The translations under genes were made by a program, and so were the position numbers. From assembly GCA_025964775.1 (NCBI GenBank), contig JAOPYE010000010.1, forward strand, positions 186,001-250,000: DNA of 64,000 nucleotides, written 5' to 3'. Of this stretch, positions 33,437-42,314 are shown piece by piece. Under the pieces are notes generated by a model. It was given only the letters and a program-made list of their open reading frames with translations. It had not been told where the DNA came from and ran no database searches. The stretch comes from Marmoricola sp. GTDB taxonomy: Bacteria > Actinomycetota > Actinomycetes > Propionibacteriales > Nocardioidaceae. How positions within the stretch are numbered: position 1 is the first letter of the stretch; every line of letters starts with the position of its first letter.

Positions 33437-33930
33437 TGTGAAATCCTTTCGGAGCGTAGGCGCGGATGTTGACGCAGTGTTGCTAGTCCTTTTGACGTTT
33501 GACTCTTGACCGTTCCGGTCGTGCAACCGAGCAGTTGCCCGACCTCTTCAACAGACAGGTCGACGACAAAACGTAGGACAACGGTTGCGCGTTGACGCGG
33601 GGGGAGGTCACGAAGCGCGGCAGCTAAGTCTGGGTCTTGATTGGACCCCTGAGGTTGCTCACCAACTTCGTGGTCGGTAATCCATGTCGGTATCTCCGAA
33701 CTAGAGCGACGACGAGCACTGCGTAGATGGTGTCTGACCAATGTCTTCCGGGCGTAAGCCAGCCGCGCGCTAGGATGCACACGGCCCCAAGCCAGATAGA
33801 GCCGGACAAGGCTTTCCTGGACTAGGTCGTCGCTCAAGTTTCGGTCGCCGGTGAGCCCGTACGCGGTGCGCACAAGACTGCTGGCCGAACCTGTCACGAA
33901 TGAGTCAAAGTCCTCGGGGTCTGTCACCAT
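33433..33930 (-). CDS. SigE-family ECF RNA polymerase sigma factor
   Basis: A 165-residue ECF sigma-70 factor. Region 2 is seen as LVRTAYGLTGDRNLSDDLVQESLVRLYLAWGRV, here about residues 19-51, and region 4 as LRDLPPRQRATVVLRFVVDLSVEEVGQLLGCTTGTVKSQTSKGLATLR, a clear helix-turn-helix, quoted in family order. The SigE subfamily (short, actinobacterial) fits. GGAGG is four bases from ATG 33930. It lies in segment C with lower-GC codons than the catabolic genes, consistent with a foreign origin. Confidence 0.9.
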   Translation of the reverse strand: MVTDPEDFDSFVTGSASSLVRTAYGLTGDRNLSDDLVQESLVRLYLAWGRVHPSARLAYARKTLVRHHLRSARRRSSSEIPTWITDHEVGEQPQGSNQDPDLAAALRDLPPRQRATVVLRFVVDLSVEEVGQLLGCTTGTVKSQTSKGLATLRQHPRLRSERISQ

Positions 33931-34005
33931 TTCACCTCCCTCGGTGTCTCTCACCTAGTAAGAGGCATCGAGGCCCGTCTCAGGTTGCCCAGCATGAACG
34001 TCAAT

Positions 34006-34713
34006 CTACGGACCACCACCGATTGCAAGGTCCGTGGCGATGTCGCCATTACTGACACTCGAGAAGCCCGAGTTGGCAAACTTGGTCGTGTCCCAGTAGT
34101 TCCACGTGTTCGTCACCGGATTCAGGTACTCGAGGGTCCGCTTTGGCGAATTGGCGTGCGATGCCAGGGCCAACATCGTCACGCACTGTAGGTCGACCTC
34201 GCCGTTGAATCCCGGAATACCTATGCTGTGCAGCGACTGGGACGAGGCGACCAGGCTGCCTTGGAGGTAGACGCTGTAGACGCCCGTAGAACTGGTCTTC
34301 TTGATTTCGAAGACGTAGTAGGTGTTCCAGCTCAACGCCGTTCCAGTATGCAACTGTTCGCCACCAGGCTGGTTCTCGCCCCAAATCAATCGGGGAGTGC
34401 TGGAGTACGGGAAATAGCTTCCGTCGGTTGCGCCTTCGTTGCCTCCCAGGTACCACCCAAGTTGCACAAAGCCACCACCGCCATTGGCGAGATAGACGTC
34501 GCCAAGGGAAGCGTCGTAGTGACTGGTGCCCAGGATGTATGAAGCACTAGGCGGAGTTCTGAGGACTCCGAGGACTCCGTCAGCGATAGTGATGTCCTGA
34601 GAGAACTGGCCCGCACGCCATTGGGCGCTGCTGCATGGATATGCATCGCTAGAAGCCGGCACTGCGACGACGTACACCGCGATTAGCCCAAAGATGACAA
34701 GAAGTCTCCGCAT
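34006..34713 (-). CDS. Secreted protein of unknown function
   Basis: A 235-residue exported protein: residues 1-24 are a signal peptide (LLVIFGLIAVYVVAVPASSDA), followed by a Gly/Tyr/Trp-rich all-beta-looking mature domain (GGFVQLGWYLGGNEG, NTYYVFEIKKTSSTGVYSVYLQG). Two Cys, one just after the signal and one in DLQCVTM, could form a disulfide. I do not recognise the family. It lies 75 bp before the sigma factor gene on the same strand, upstream in transcription, and could be a cell-surface partner of the sigma/anti-sigma pair. Codon use is lower in GC than its neighbours. A start 21 bases upstream (34734) is possible. Confidence 0.65.
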   Translation of the reverse strand: MRRLLVIFGLIAVYVVAVPASSDAYPCSSAQWRAGQFSQDITIADGVLGVLRTPPSASYILGTSHYDASLGDVYLANGGGGFVQLGWYLGGNEGATDGSYFPYSSTPRLIWGENQPGGEQLHTGTALSWNTYYVFEIKKTSSTGVYSVYLQGSLVASSQSLHSIGIPGFNGEVDLQCVTMLALASHANSPKRTLEYLNPVTNTWNYWDTTKFANSGFSSVSNGDIATDLAIGGGP

Positions 34714-35121
34714 GTCGTGACAATGGCCCGCCATTACGGATATGACAAGTCTTGCGCCGGGCACTAGTGGGTGGTCCAATGCGCCGATGATTCGCAAAGG
34801 GTCAGGATGGCACTCGCTCGGCCGGTGCAATCGGGCGCTTCGCCGCTCATGCTCGCCCACTCCCAGGAGGACCTGAGTGGATTCGAACCCGAATGCCGGC
34901 GTACCCCCGCGCCGCGATCGCGCCGTGATCGCCCTGGCCGATTTGCACCGCGAACGCTTTAGGTTGGCGGCGCCCGATTCGCCTCTCTTGAACTGCTCGA
35001 ACGCCCCCAACCATTGACCGACGTTGATCGTCGACGCCACCAAGAATCTCGTCGAGATGGGCCTTCGAATACGCCCGATCGACCTTTAGAACTGTCGGCA
35101 CGCATGCTACGAATGAAGGAG
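34714..35121. other. Gene-free stretch before the relaxase
   Basis: About 400 bp with no coding frame I can support on either strand. It probably carries the promoters of the secreted-protein gene and, with the hairpin that follows, non-coding sequence upstream of the relaxase gene. A GGATTCGAACCC string at 34879-34890 looks like a tRNA T-loop but has no matching stems. Confidence 0.5.
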
Positions 35122-35149
35122 ATGGGCCGCCCCTGGTGAGGCGGCCCAT
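35122..35149. repeat. Perfect inverted repeat upstream of the relaxase (candidate oriT hairpin)
   Basis: ATGGGCCGCC (35122-35131) and GGCGGCCCAT (35140-35149) are perfect 10-bp arms around an 8-nt loop, followed by ATCGATTTTC and a GTTGTTGG direct repeat near 35166-35183. It is 90 bp upstream of a MobF relaxase, where such proteins commonly have their nick-site hairpin. A Rho-independent terminator is the alternative reading, but no plus-strand gene ends here. Confidence 0.5.
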
Positions 35150-35238
35150 GATCGATTTTCAGGGTAGTTGTTGGACGTTGTTGGCAGTTGCTGTCGCCTC
35201 GTCCGGGCCGGATTCGAGGTGGTCGTGTGCGTGGCGGG

Positions 35239-37932
35239 ATGAAGTTCTACCGCGGCTCCGCAGCCGCTGCGCGCGCCTACGTCGAGGCCGATCACTCTCG
35301 GGCTGACGACTACTACCTGACCGAAGGCTCCGGCGTCGCCAGCCGCTTCGTCGTCGGTGTGAGGCACTTGGTGAGCCCGAATGTGAGCCAGGCTGCAGAC
35401 CTCGACGGCGAGACCTACGAGCAGTGGGTCACCGGGTACGACATCGACACCGGCCGAGCCAAGGGCCGGCTGCGAGACGACGGCAACGCGTTGCGGTTCG
35501 TCGAGGTCACTATCAACGGGCCAAAGACTTGGTCGCTCGCGGCAGCACTACATCCGGCGATCTCCTCGGCGTTGGATAGTGCCCAGGATCGCGCTGCGGA
35601 ACAGATCATCAGCTGGGTTGCTCAGCACGCGACCACGCGCGTGGGTCCGCGTGGCCGTCAGGTCCAGGTACCCGTCGAACAGATCGAGGCGGCTGCAATC
35701 CGGCACTACACCTCGCGCGCTGGTAACCCGCACCGACATCTGCATCTCCAGATCAACGCCAGAGTCTTCGCCGACAACGCATGGCGCGGTATCCACTCGG
35801 TGGGAATGCGGGACTCGCTGGAAGCGATCAACGGCATCGGCCATGCGGCGGTCGCGACCGACCTAGGCTTCCGTGCGGCGCTCGCCCAGCATGGGTTCAC
35901 TTTCGATCCAGCGACGGGCGAGATCGCCGAGCTCGCACCCTTCGCGGCTCGGTTCAGCGCTCGGTCGGCACAGATCGGCCGAAACGTCGACCGCTACGAG
36001 GCCGAGTGGCGTGCTGAGCATCCCGGTGAGGAGCCCGGACCGCGGCTACGGCAGGTATGGGATCGGCGGGCATGGTCGGAGGCTAGGCCGGACAAGGTCG
36101 TCCCGACCGACGGCGCGGCGATGGTCGCTGCGTGGAACGAGGAGTTGCGCCAGCTCGGCTTCCGTGGTCCGAGCGCGCAGGCATCCCTGTCGACACCCAC
36201 GATCGGTGGATTGGAACGTGACGCGGCCGCGGACCTGGTGTTGTCCCGACTGGGAGCGAAGCGGTCGGCGTGGAACTCAGCCGACATTCGTGGGCAGGTC
36301 GAGCAGTGGCTCGCACAGACCGGAATCGCCACTGAGGCTGCCGTGCGGGTCGAGTTGGCCGAGGACCTGACCGCTCGGGCGCTAGCGGCCAGCACTCCGC
36401 TCCTGGCTCGTGGCGATGTGCCAGAGCACATCCGCGCTCTCTCCTCTCCTCGAGTGATCGGAGTCGAAGACCGGATCGCACGGCTGCTGGGACTCCAGGC
36501 CTACATCGGCGGCGATCACGCCGCCCTCGACGCGAGGATTGCCCAGGGTCTTGACTCTGCACAACAGACGGCAGTCTCCGCACTTGCCGGGACGAAGTAT
36601 CTCCTGGTCGTCGAGGGCGCGGCCGGCGCCGGCAAGACGACCACACTGGCCGCGACGAAAGCCAAACTCGCGAAACAGGGCCGGCAGATGATGGTCGTGA
36701 CGCCGACGCTGAAGGCAGCCGAGGTCGCGGCCACAGAGATCACCGCGCCAGCGTTTTCAGCCGCCTGGCTGGCCCACCAGTGGGGCTGGCGCTGGGACGA
36801 CGACGGACACTGGACCTGTACCGGAGACCTCCCCACCGACCCTTCCGCGATGCTCACTCGCGGCGACCTGCTCGTCGTCGACGAGGCCGGGATGCTCGAT
36901 CAGGACACGGCTCGTGCCCTGTTGGAGATCGCACGAGGGTGTGAGGCATGGGTGGCGCTCCTGGGTGACCGCCACCAGCTCCCTGCTGTCGGCCGCGGCG
37001 GAGTCCTCGACCTTGCCGCGCAGCAGACCGGACCCGACGCGTCCGTCTCCCTCGACGTGGTGCACCGGTTCGCGGACCCGGCCTACGCAAAGCTGAGTGT
37101 CGCGATGCGCTCCGGCGAATCGGTCTTCGCCGAGCTGCTGGACCGGGGTCAGATCAGGCTGCACGCCAGCGAACCCGAACGTATCCAGGCACTAGCCACC
37201 GAGGCTGCCGATGCGTTCCTCGCGGGACACCACAGCAGGGCGCTGATAGCCGACAGTCGCGAGCAGGTCGCCGCCCTCAACGCTGCCATCAGAGATCGAT
37301 TGGTCACGGCCGGCCTGGTCGAGCACGACCGCGTCGTCGTGAACGAGACCGGGGAACGTCTCAGCGTCGGCGACCGCGTCGCCACTCGCCGAAACGACTG
37401 GCAGCTCGGTGTCGCGAACCGGCAGGCGTGGACCATCACCGACCTCAGCGATCAAGCGCTTACCCTTCGCAACGATCATGGGCTCACCCGCGAGGTCCCC
37501 AGCTGGTACGCCCTGGGCTGGGTCGAGCTCGCCTACGCGACGACCGTGTACGGCGCCCAGGGCGAAACCACGACGACCGGGCATCTGGTCATGGGCGAGA
37601 CCACCTCGGCCGCATCGGCGTACGTCGGCATGACCCGCGGCCGACACGACAATGTGGCCCATCTCGTCGCTGACAACGCCGAGCAGGCCCAGGCGACCTG
37701 GGAGGCAGCCTTCTCACGCGATCGCGCAGACCTCGGGGTCGCTCACGCCCGTCTCCAGGCCGTCGACGACATCGACCGCTACGGCCCCAACGCTCCCGCC
37801 CGAACTCGTGCCCAAGAGCGGGCCGGGCAGCTCCATCCACGGAACCAGCGGAAGCAGACGGAGCCCTCGCGAGCAAGCACTCCCGAACTGCCGCGACCGC
37901 CAAGGCGGGCTGGCTCGGGCATTCGCTTCTGA
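35239..37932 (+). CDS. MobF-family relaxase/helicase (TrwC/TraI-like)
   Basis: An 897-residue protein. The N-terminal relaxase domain has tandem catalytic tyrosines (DDYYL, Y25-Y26) and the HxH metal motif HRHLH (about residues 165-169) in GNPHRHLHLQIN. The C-terminal half is a RecD-like helicase with Walker A GAAGAGKTTT (about 458-467), Walker B LLVVDEAGMLD (about 541-551), LLGDRHQLPAVG and YVGMTRGRH. This single-protein nickase-helicase starts conjugative DNA transfer. No type IV secretion genes are in the window, so segment C is mobilisable rather than self-transmissible as far as seen. The start was set at the family MKFYRGS; the ribosome site is weak. Confidence 0.92.
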   Translation: MKFYRGSAAAARAYVEADHSRADDYYLTEGSGVASRFVVGVRHLVSPNVSQAADLDGETYEQWVTGYDIDTGRAKGRLRDDGNALRFVEVTINGPKTWSLAAALHPAISSALDSAQDRAAEQIISWVAQHATTRVGPRGRQVQVPVEQIEAAAIRHYTSRAGNPHRHLHLQINARVFADNAWRGIHSVGMRDSLEAINGIGHAAVATDLGFRAALAQHGFTFDPATGEIAELAPFAARFSARSAQIGRNVDRYEAEWRAEHPGEEPGPRLRQVWDRRAWSEARPDKVVPTDGAAMVAAWNEELRQLGFRGPSAQASLSTPTIGGLERDAAADLVLSRLGAKRSAWNSADIRGQVEQWLAQTGIATEAAVRVELAEDLTARALAASTPLLARGDVPEHIRALSSPRVIGVEDRIARLLGLQAYIGGDHAALDARIAQGLDSAQQTAVSALAGTKYLLVVEGAAGAGKTTTLAATKAKLAKQGRQMMVVTPTLKAAEVAATEITAPAFSAAWLAHQWGWRWDDDGHWTCTGDLPTDPSAMLTRGDLLVVDEAGMLDQDTARALLEIARGCEAWVALLGDRHQLPAVGRGGVLDLAAQQTGPDASVSLDVVHRFADPAYAKLSVAMRSGESVFAELLDRGQIRLHASEPERIQALATEAADAFLAGHHSRALIADSREQVAALNAAIRDRLVTAGLVEHDRVVVNETGERLSVGDRVATRRNDWQLGVANRQAWTITDLSDQALTLRNDHGLTREVPSWYALGWVELAYATTVYGAQGETTTTGHLVMGETTSAASAYVGMTRGRHDNVAHLVADNAEQAQATWEAAFSRDRADLGVAHARLQAVDDIDRYGPNAPARTRAQERAGQLHPRNQRKQTEPSRASTPELPRPPRRAGSGIRF

Positions 37933-38041
37933 GTACGCACTGGATCACCACGGACGCAATTTGGTGCGCCAGCTGTCCACTCGCACGCCGATCGGTGGCT
38001 TGAAGTACCAGCACCATCCATCCGCTACCGCAGGAGAAGCG

Positions 38042-38368
38042 ATGTCGATTCACACAGATTCCCAAGCACTCGACCCCGACGAGTACACGCGGCGCGTGAA
38101 GGCTGGAGACGAAATCCTCTACCTCAAAGAAGCGGCTGCCCTCGTCCGCAAGCCCGAGAGCATCATGCGCTACTACCGGCATCTCGGTATCGGCCCCCGC
38201 AGCTTCCGGCACGGCCGCAACGTCGCGTACTGGAAGACCGACCTCATCCTCTGGATCGCCGAGGAGAGTCGTCAGCCGGGCGGCCGCGACAGCGGCGCCC
38301 ACACGAACGCCCGTCCACAGGTAGGACGGTCGCGCACCCCACAGCGTCGTAACGGCAAGGCATCATGA
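38042..38368 (+). CDS. Excisionase-like helix-turn-helix protein
   Basis: A 108-residue protein with an MerR/AlpA-type helix-turn-helix: ILYLKEAAALVRKPESIMRYYRHLGIGPRSFRHGRNVAY, seen here from about residue 25 to 63, followed by WKTDLILWIAEE. A basic, disordered tail follows. AGGAGA precedes ATG 38042. It lies three bases upstream of the intact integrase gene on the same strand, the usual place for the recombination directionality factor of actinobacterial integrative elements. Confidence 0.8.
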   Translation: MSIHTDSQALDPDEYTRRVKAGDEILYLKEAAALVRKPESIMRYYRHLGIGPRSFRHGRNVAYWKTDLILWIAEESRQPGGRDSGAHTNARPQVGRSRTPQRRNGKAS

Positions 38369-38371
38369 GAT

Positions 38372-39541
38372 ATGGGCTGGATATTGAAGGACCGTCAATC
38401 TTGGCGAGGCGCGTATCGCGACGAGAGCGGCAGGCAGCACACCAAGTCCTTCAAGCGACAGATTGACGCGAAGCGGTGGGTCGCCACCGAGGAGTCGAGG
38501 GTCGTGCGTGGCGACTGGATCGACCCTTCGGCTGGGAAGGTCACCTTCGCGACCTTCTACGCCGACTGGGTGCCCCGTCAGGTGTGGGTGTCGTCGACGC
38601 GGGAGAACGCAGACCTCGCTGTGGCCGGAGCGACCTTCAGTGACCTTCCGCTTCGGTCGATCCGACGCTCACACGTCGAGGCATGGGTGAAGCACATGAC
38701 TGCCACGCTTGCGTCGACCACGATCGACACCCGGTTCACGATCGTGCGGGGCGTCTTCCGTGCATCGGTCGCGGACCGCCTGATCGCCCGCGACCCGTCT
38801 GTCGGCGTCGTGCTGCCCCGAAAGCGCAAGGCCGAGGCAGCCATGAGCATCCCCACCAACACAGACGTAGCAAAGGTCCTGGACGCAGCTGAGCCGGAGA
38901 AGAGGCCGAAGTCACGACCCGGTTTCACGGCCTACGTCGCCCTGTGTGCCTTCGCCGGCCTACGCCGCGGCGAGGCGCTCGGCGTGCAGGTCGGTGACAT
39001 CGACTTCCTGGCCCGCACCCTTCGGGTCACCCGCCAGCTGCAACGAGCTAAGTCCGCCGACATTGAGGCGGACAAGGATCTCGTCGATGCGACCGCTGGG
39101 ATCACGGTCATGGTCCGGCCACCGAAGTACGAGTCAGAGCGCACGATCTACCTGCCCGACGAACTCGTCACGATTCTCTCTGAGCACGTCCGCCAGCACA
39201 CCCCAACAGGCGAGTCCTCCCGGTGGCTGTTCGATGAGGGCGGCAAACCTTGGCACGACAACCTCGTCGATTACCGCTGGCGGTCAACCCGCACCGACGC
39301 AGGGGTTTCGTACAAGCTCCACGAGCTTCGGCACTACTACGCCAGTGGACTCATCGCCGCCGGATGCGACGTTGTGACTGTCCAGCGGGCCATGGGCCAC
39401 ACCTCTGCAACGACCACGTTAAGTACGTACGCGCACCTGTGGCCCACGGTCGAGGACAAGACCAGAACAGCTGCATCCGAAATGGCGGCGACAGTTCTTG
39501 CGACGCGTCTGCCACGCAACAAGGCCAAAGTGGGCCTCTGA
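38372..39541 (+). CDS. Tyrosine site-specific integrase (intact)
   Basis: A 389-residue phage-type integrase. An N-terminal arm-binding domain (GAYRDESGRQHTKSFKR) is followed by a SAM-like core-binding domain and the catalytic domain with R198 (GLRRGEALG), K252, H317-x-x-R320 (LHELRHYYASG), H343 (MGHTSATTTL) and nucleophile Y353 (STYAHLW). All catalytic residues are present. The 3' end of the gene contains arm-site-like TGCGAC-N5-TGCCAC, and the gene ends 20 bp before att-like repeat R4. It is the only complete integrase of the island and could act on all the repeats. Confidence 0.95.
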   Translation: MGWILKDRQSWRGAYRDESGRQHTKSFKRQIDAKRWVATEESRVVRGDWIDPSAGKVTFATFYADWVPRQVWVSSTRENADLAVAGATFSDLPLRSIRRSHVEAWVKHMTATLASTTIDTRFTIVRGVFRASVADRLIARDPSVGVVLPRKRKAEAAMSIPTNTDVAKVLDAAEPEKRPKSRPGFTAYVALCAFAGLRRGEALGVQVGDIDFLARTLRVTRQLQRAKSADIEADKDLVDATAGITVMVRPPKYESERTIYLPDELVTILSEHVRQHTPTGESSRWLFDEGGKPWHDNLVDYRWRSTRTDAGVSYKLHELRHYYASGLIAAGCDVVTVQRAMGHTSATTTLSTYAHLWPTVEDKTRTAASEMAATVLATRLPRNKAKVGL

Positions 39542-39694
39542 ACTGCGCAAACGCACCAAATCCGTAGTACCACGGCTACCACGCTCAGCGAGTATTGCTG
39601 GCCGTTGTTGGCACTGTGTCCTGACCTGCTAAGACGCGCTGCGGTCGTTGGCCGCGATCGGTCACTGCTGGCAGTCCTGCCACATTCTTGCCAC
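39540..39694. repeat. att-like repeat R4
   Basis: A degenerate core TCCGTAGTACCACGG (39561-39575). GAACTGC begins at 39540 (-30 from CCACGG), GACCTGC at 39623 (+53) and TGCCAC-N5-TGCCAC at 39678-39694 (+108); the integrase 3' end provides TGCGAC-N5-TGCCAC at 39499-39515 (-71). R4 separates segments C and D. From 39695 to 39812 I see no gene. Confidence 0.75.
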
Positions 39695-39812
39695 ACCACC
39701 GCGCTCCTCAGAAAGGCGGAAAGGAGGGCTGTAGCCCGACCGGCACGCCCTTTCGTACTGCGGCCGAGAAGCGCGTGTGCGCTGCAGCCATACGCTGCGC
39801 CCAAGCTCTCTG

Positions 39813-40997
39813 CTACGAATCCTTGATCAACTCGCTGAACCTGTTGGTCAGGCTCTCTGGGTCATCGAGCTCGAGGTCGAGGTCTGCCTTGAGCGCGGTC
39901 CGCAAGTCCGGTAAGTCGGGTCCGGCGTACGCCGGCTGATCCATGAAGCTGGCAACCTCGCGGATCGCGGCATCCCACCACGTCTGAGTGCCACGCTCAC
40001 GGCGCTGCCCTTTGCGGTCGCTAAGCAAGTCCTGCCAAACCCGCAGCTCCCAACTATTCCGAGCTGCGTCGAGCGAGACATCGCCCCCGAGCAGCTCGCG
40101 GAGCCGGTGCTCCAGGTTCGCTGCTCGCTTGGATGTGTGCTCCCAGGTGTCCGTGGTGAAGTTCCACCAGACCTTCCGACGCAGCCGGAGGACTCGGAAG
40201 GCTAGGTTCTGCAGTGAGTCCTCTTGCAGTTCCTCGACAACCTCCCGCAGATCTCGGACCAGACGCTGGACGTGTTCGACCTCGGACTGGACCGAGTCAG
40301 CAGAGGCAGCAGCGGAGTCTGCCGAGGACGACGCGGACGACGCTGCGGCGGCAGCCTCCTCGGTCGTCCCGATCAATCGATGGATCGGCTCGGCAATGTG
40401 TTTCTCGATACCCTCTGCGATCTGATCAACCTGACTCCCCACGGCCCCAACTGCCGCCCGAAGGTCTTCGCTCGTTTGACGGAAGCGAGCAGCGAAACTA
40501 CCCGCCTCGCGGTCGAGATATATCCGCAGCAGCTCATCGTCCGTCAAGGCACGGGTCGACCGACCTTGCCGTGTTTGGCGGCGACCTTGGTCATCAAAGT
40601 GTGGTGGCATGCTGGGTCTCACCTCGACCCGAACGAACGGAGTAGCTTCGGCAACGCCTTCCTCCACGATGAAGACATCGACTGGGACAGGCCTCGTCTT
40701 GCTAGCCAAGTCCTGTATTCGGGACACCGTCCTGTCGAGCCCCTTCGGCAGTCCGAACGGCACGCCCGAGACCAGGCCGGTGGTCTTGTCCTCAACCTCA
40801 TCCACACCGACGAGCAGATGGGCAACATCGCGCTCTGGGTTGACGGCCACCCAGTTGGCAAGGGCAGCCAGGAGCCCCGCCGTGACGGCCTCGGCGTCCC
40901 GTTTGAACTCATACCGTCCCGACTCACCGAGCGCCAGCATGGCCTGTGCGGCCTTGCTGACCACCTGAAATCTCGATGGGTGAACCTGGTCCGTCAC
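39813..40997 (-). CDS. AlbA_2/Schlafen-like domain and coiled-coil protein
   Basis: A 394-residue protein. The N-terminus has ESGRYEFKRD and LLAALANWVAV, then HLLVGVDEVE, the hallmarks of the AlbA_2 (Schlafen-AlbA, putative ATP- or nucleic-acid-binding) domain, about residues 24-150. A helical region of heptads rich in Ala/Ser/Glu (about 170-265) predicts a coiled coil, and the C-terminal 130 residues are helical and charged without a known motif. Schlafen-type AlbA proteins occur in several defence loci. It is in segment D, transcribed away from the rest of the defence-like genes. Function is not established. Confidence 0.65.
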   Translation of the reverse strand: MTDQVHPSRFQVVSKAAQAMLALGESGRYEFKRDAEAVTAGLLAALANWVAVNPERDVAHLLVGVDEVEDKTTGLVSGVPFGLPKGLDRTVSRIQDLASKTRPVPVDVFIVEEGVAEATPFVRVEVRPSMPPHFDDQGRRQTRQGRSTRALTDDELLRIYLDREAGSFAARFRQTSEDLRAAVGAVGSQVDQIAEGIEKHIAEPIHRLIGTTEEAAAAASSASSSADSAAASADSVQSEVEHVQRLVRDLREVVEELQEDSLQNLAFRVLRLRRKVWWNFTTDTWEHTSKRAANLEHRLRELLGGDVSLDAARNSWELRVWQDLLSDRKGQRRERGTQTWWDAAIREVASFMDQPAYAGPDLPDLRTALKADLDLELDDPESLTNRFSELIKDS

Positions 40998-41047
40998 AGA
41001 CCAGTTCTAGCAGCGAGCACCGACGAATTCGGGCACCTTGAACGGTG

Positions 41048-41698
41048 CTACAGATCCCAATGTCGTGGCGATTCGGCACCGCCAATGGTGGTCGTGTCGT
41101 ACGCGTCGAGGATTTTCACCAAACGCTCCACGCTCGACTCGTACTTCGACTGTCGGACGTAGGCCAAGACGAGGTCCCGATCGTAGGCGCCGAGCGCGGC
41201 AAGGTCATCGAGGAAGCTACGAACTAGTCGATCCGAAATGCTGTCGGTCCAGCCTTTGTAGCCCTCGAAGACGATGCGTTCGAGGATTTCCACAGCCTCG
41301 TCGTTGAGTCCGGCCCCCATGATCTCGCCGGTCACGACGTTGTATGCCTTCTTAAGCTTCGCCCAGGCTTCCATCTCGCCCGGAACCCACTCGACCAGCA
41401 CAACAACACTCTTCTCCAGGTGCTGCAGCTTCTCCATCGTTTTGTGCCGTGGACACCACGCAAGGACGACGCCACCGTCAGGCACCGATCCGCTGCGCTC
41501 CGTCACAATGGCCTGCTTGGCCAACTCGGAGTGGAAAATGGCACCGCTCTTCTGGACGGATAACACGGTCAGCCGGGCACGGCGCTCCCGTGCGACCGCC
41601 AGGCCGAGCATCTTGCCAAGCTGAAGGGTGTCCTTCTCAGTGCCCCGCGGCACGTAGACGTACTGATATTTGAGCGACTCGGTCAGTCGGTCGGCCAT
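41048..41698 (-). CDS. Hypothetical protein, possible Rossmann-like fold
   Basis: A 216-residue cytosolic protein, no signal or membrane segment. An alternation of hydrophobic strands and helices (YQYVYVPRG, LTVLSVQKSG, GVVLAWCPRH, SVVVLVEWVPG) in the first 120 residues suggests a Rossmann-like alpha/beta domain; the rest is helical. No catalytic motif recognised. GGAGGA five bases before ATG 41698 fixes the start, replacing a frame extending four codons upstream. It precedes the AlbA_2 gene by 50 bp on the same strand, so the two are probably co-expressed. Confidence 0.6.
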   Translation of the reverse strand: MADRLTESLKYQYVYVPRGTEKDTLQLGKMLGLAVARERRARLTVLSVQKSGAIFHSELAKQAIVTERSGSVPDGGVVLAWCPRHKTMEKLQHLEKSVVVLVEWVPGEMEAWAKLKKAYNVVTGEIMGAGLNDEAVEILERIVFEGYKGWTDSISDRLVRSFLDDLAALGAYDRDLVLAYVRQSKYESSVERLVKILDAYDTTTIGGAESPRHWDL

Positions 41699-42002
41699 GT
41701 CTTCCTCCAAGGTCGATCCCTTGACAGGAGATTAGGAGGGGCCTCCGACAAATGCCGACGTCCGCCTCGTTCTCGACCTCCGGCCGCCCCATCAGTCTGC
41801 GAAGTAGTGATCTGGAAGCGCACCTCATAGCAAGAAGGCGGCCCGAGATCGGTCACGTAGTCGACAAGGCTCAGCGAGCAGCGAGCCCGTACAGCGGGGG
41901 CCAGCAACTGATCAGAGAGATGCAGGGGTGGTGCTCTATCAAGCCACGTCGTCGCACCGCGATTACAGGTGAGGTGTCGGTGGGTGGAGCGACAATCAAG
42001 AC
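41699..42002. other. Divergent intergenic region
   Basis: About 300 bp between the 216-residue minus-strand gene and the SinR-like plus-strand gene. I see no supported coding frame. It must hold both promoters. A GGAGG-GG-CCTCC palindrome near 41734-41745 is the only obvious symmetric element. Confidence 0.4.
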
Positions 42003-42272
42003 ATGAACACCTACGTAGTCAGTTACGACCTCCATCAGCCGGGGCAGGACTACGCAACGTTGAGCGAGTTCTTGAAGTCTCAGTCAAATTGGTGGCATCA
42101 CCTCGGGAGCACCTGGGTGATTGTCACCAACCTTTCCGCCGTGCAGTTGCGCGACGGGATCAAGGAGCACACCGATGCCAACGACAAGGTATTGGTGGTG
42201 AAGTCCTCAGGCGTCGCCGCATGGAAGGGCTTCAACGAGAAGGGAAGCGCCTGGCTTAAGGAACACCTGTGA
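42003..42272 (+). CDS. SinR-like (Cas2-fold) small protein
   Basis: An 89-residue protein: YVVSYDLHQPGQDYATLSEF, WWHHLGSTWVIVT and VLVVKSSGVAAWKGF. The YxISYDL...pgqdY...StW pattern is that of the SinR family, which shares the ferredoxin-like fold of Cas2 and VapD nucleases. No CRISPR array or cas1 is present, so it is not an adaptation factor here. Related small proteins occur in mobile elements and defence loci. No ribosome site is obvious; a leaderless message is possible. Confidence 0.7.
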   Translation: MNTYVVSYDLHQPGQDYATLSEFLKSQSNWWHHLGSTWVIVTNLSAVQLRDGIKEHTDANDKVLVVKSSGVAAWKGFNEKGSAWLKEHL

Positions 42273-42314
42273 GCCTCGGACCACCGATTGGAGGTGACCG
42301 GACCGATGGGCCCT

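Noticed and set aside
34876-34892. tRNA-like T-loop string (GGATTCGAACCC on the plus strand)
   Set aside because: Reading the other strand, the T stem does not pair, and no acceptor, anticodon or D arm can be drawn around it.
40200-40500. Unusual Ala/Ser-rich region as a possible misassembly or repeat
   Set aside because: It reads as one continuous heptad-rich coiled coil in the AlbA_2 protein.
42003-42272. Possible CRISPR system because the product has a Cas2-like fold
   Set aside because: No CRISPR repeats or cas1 lie anywhere in the window, and the motif is that of the SinR family.
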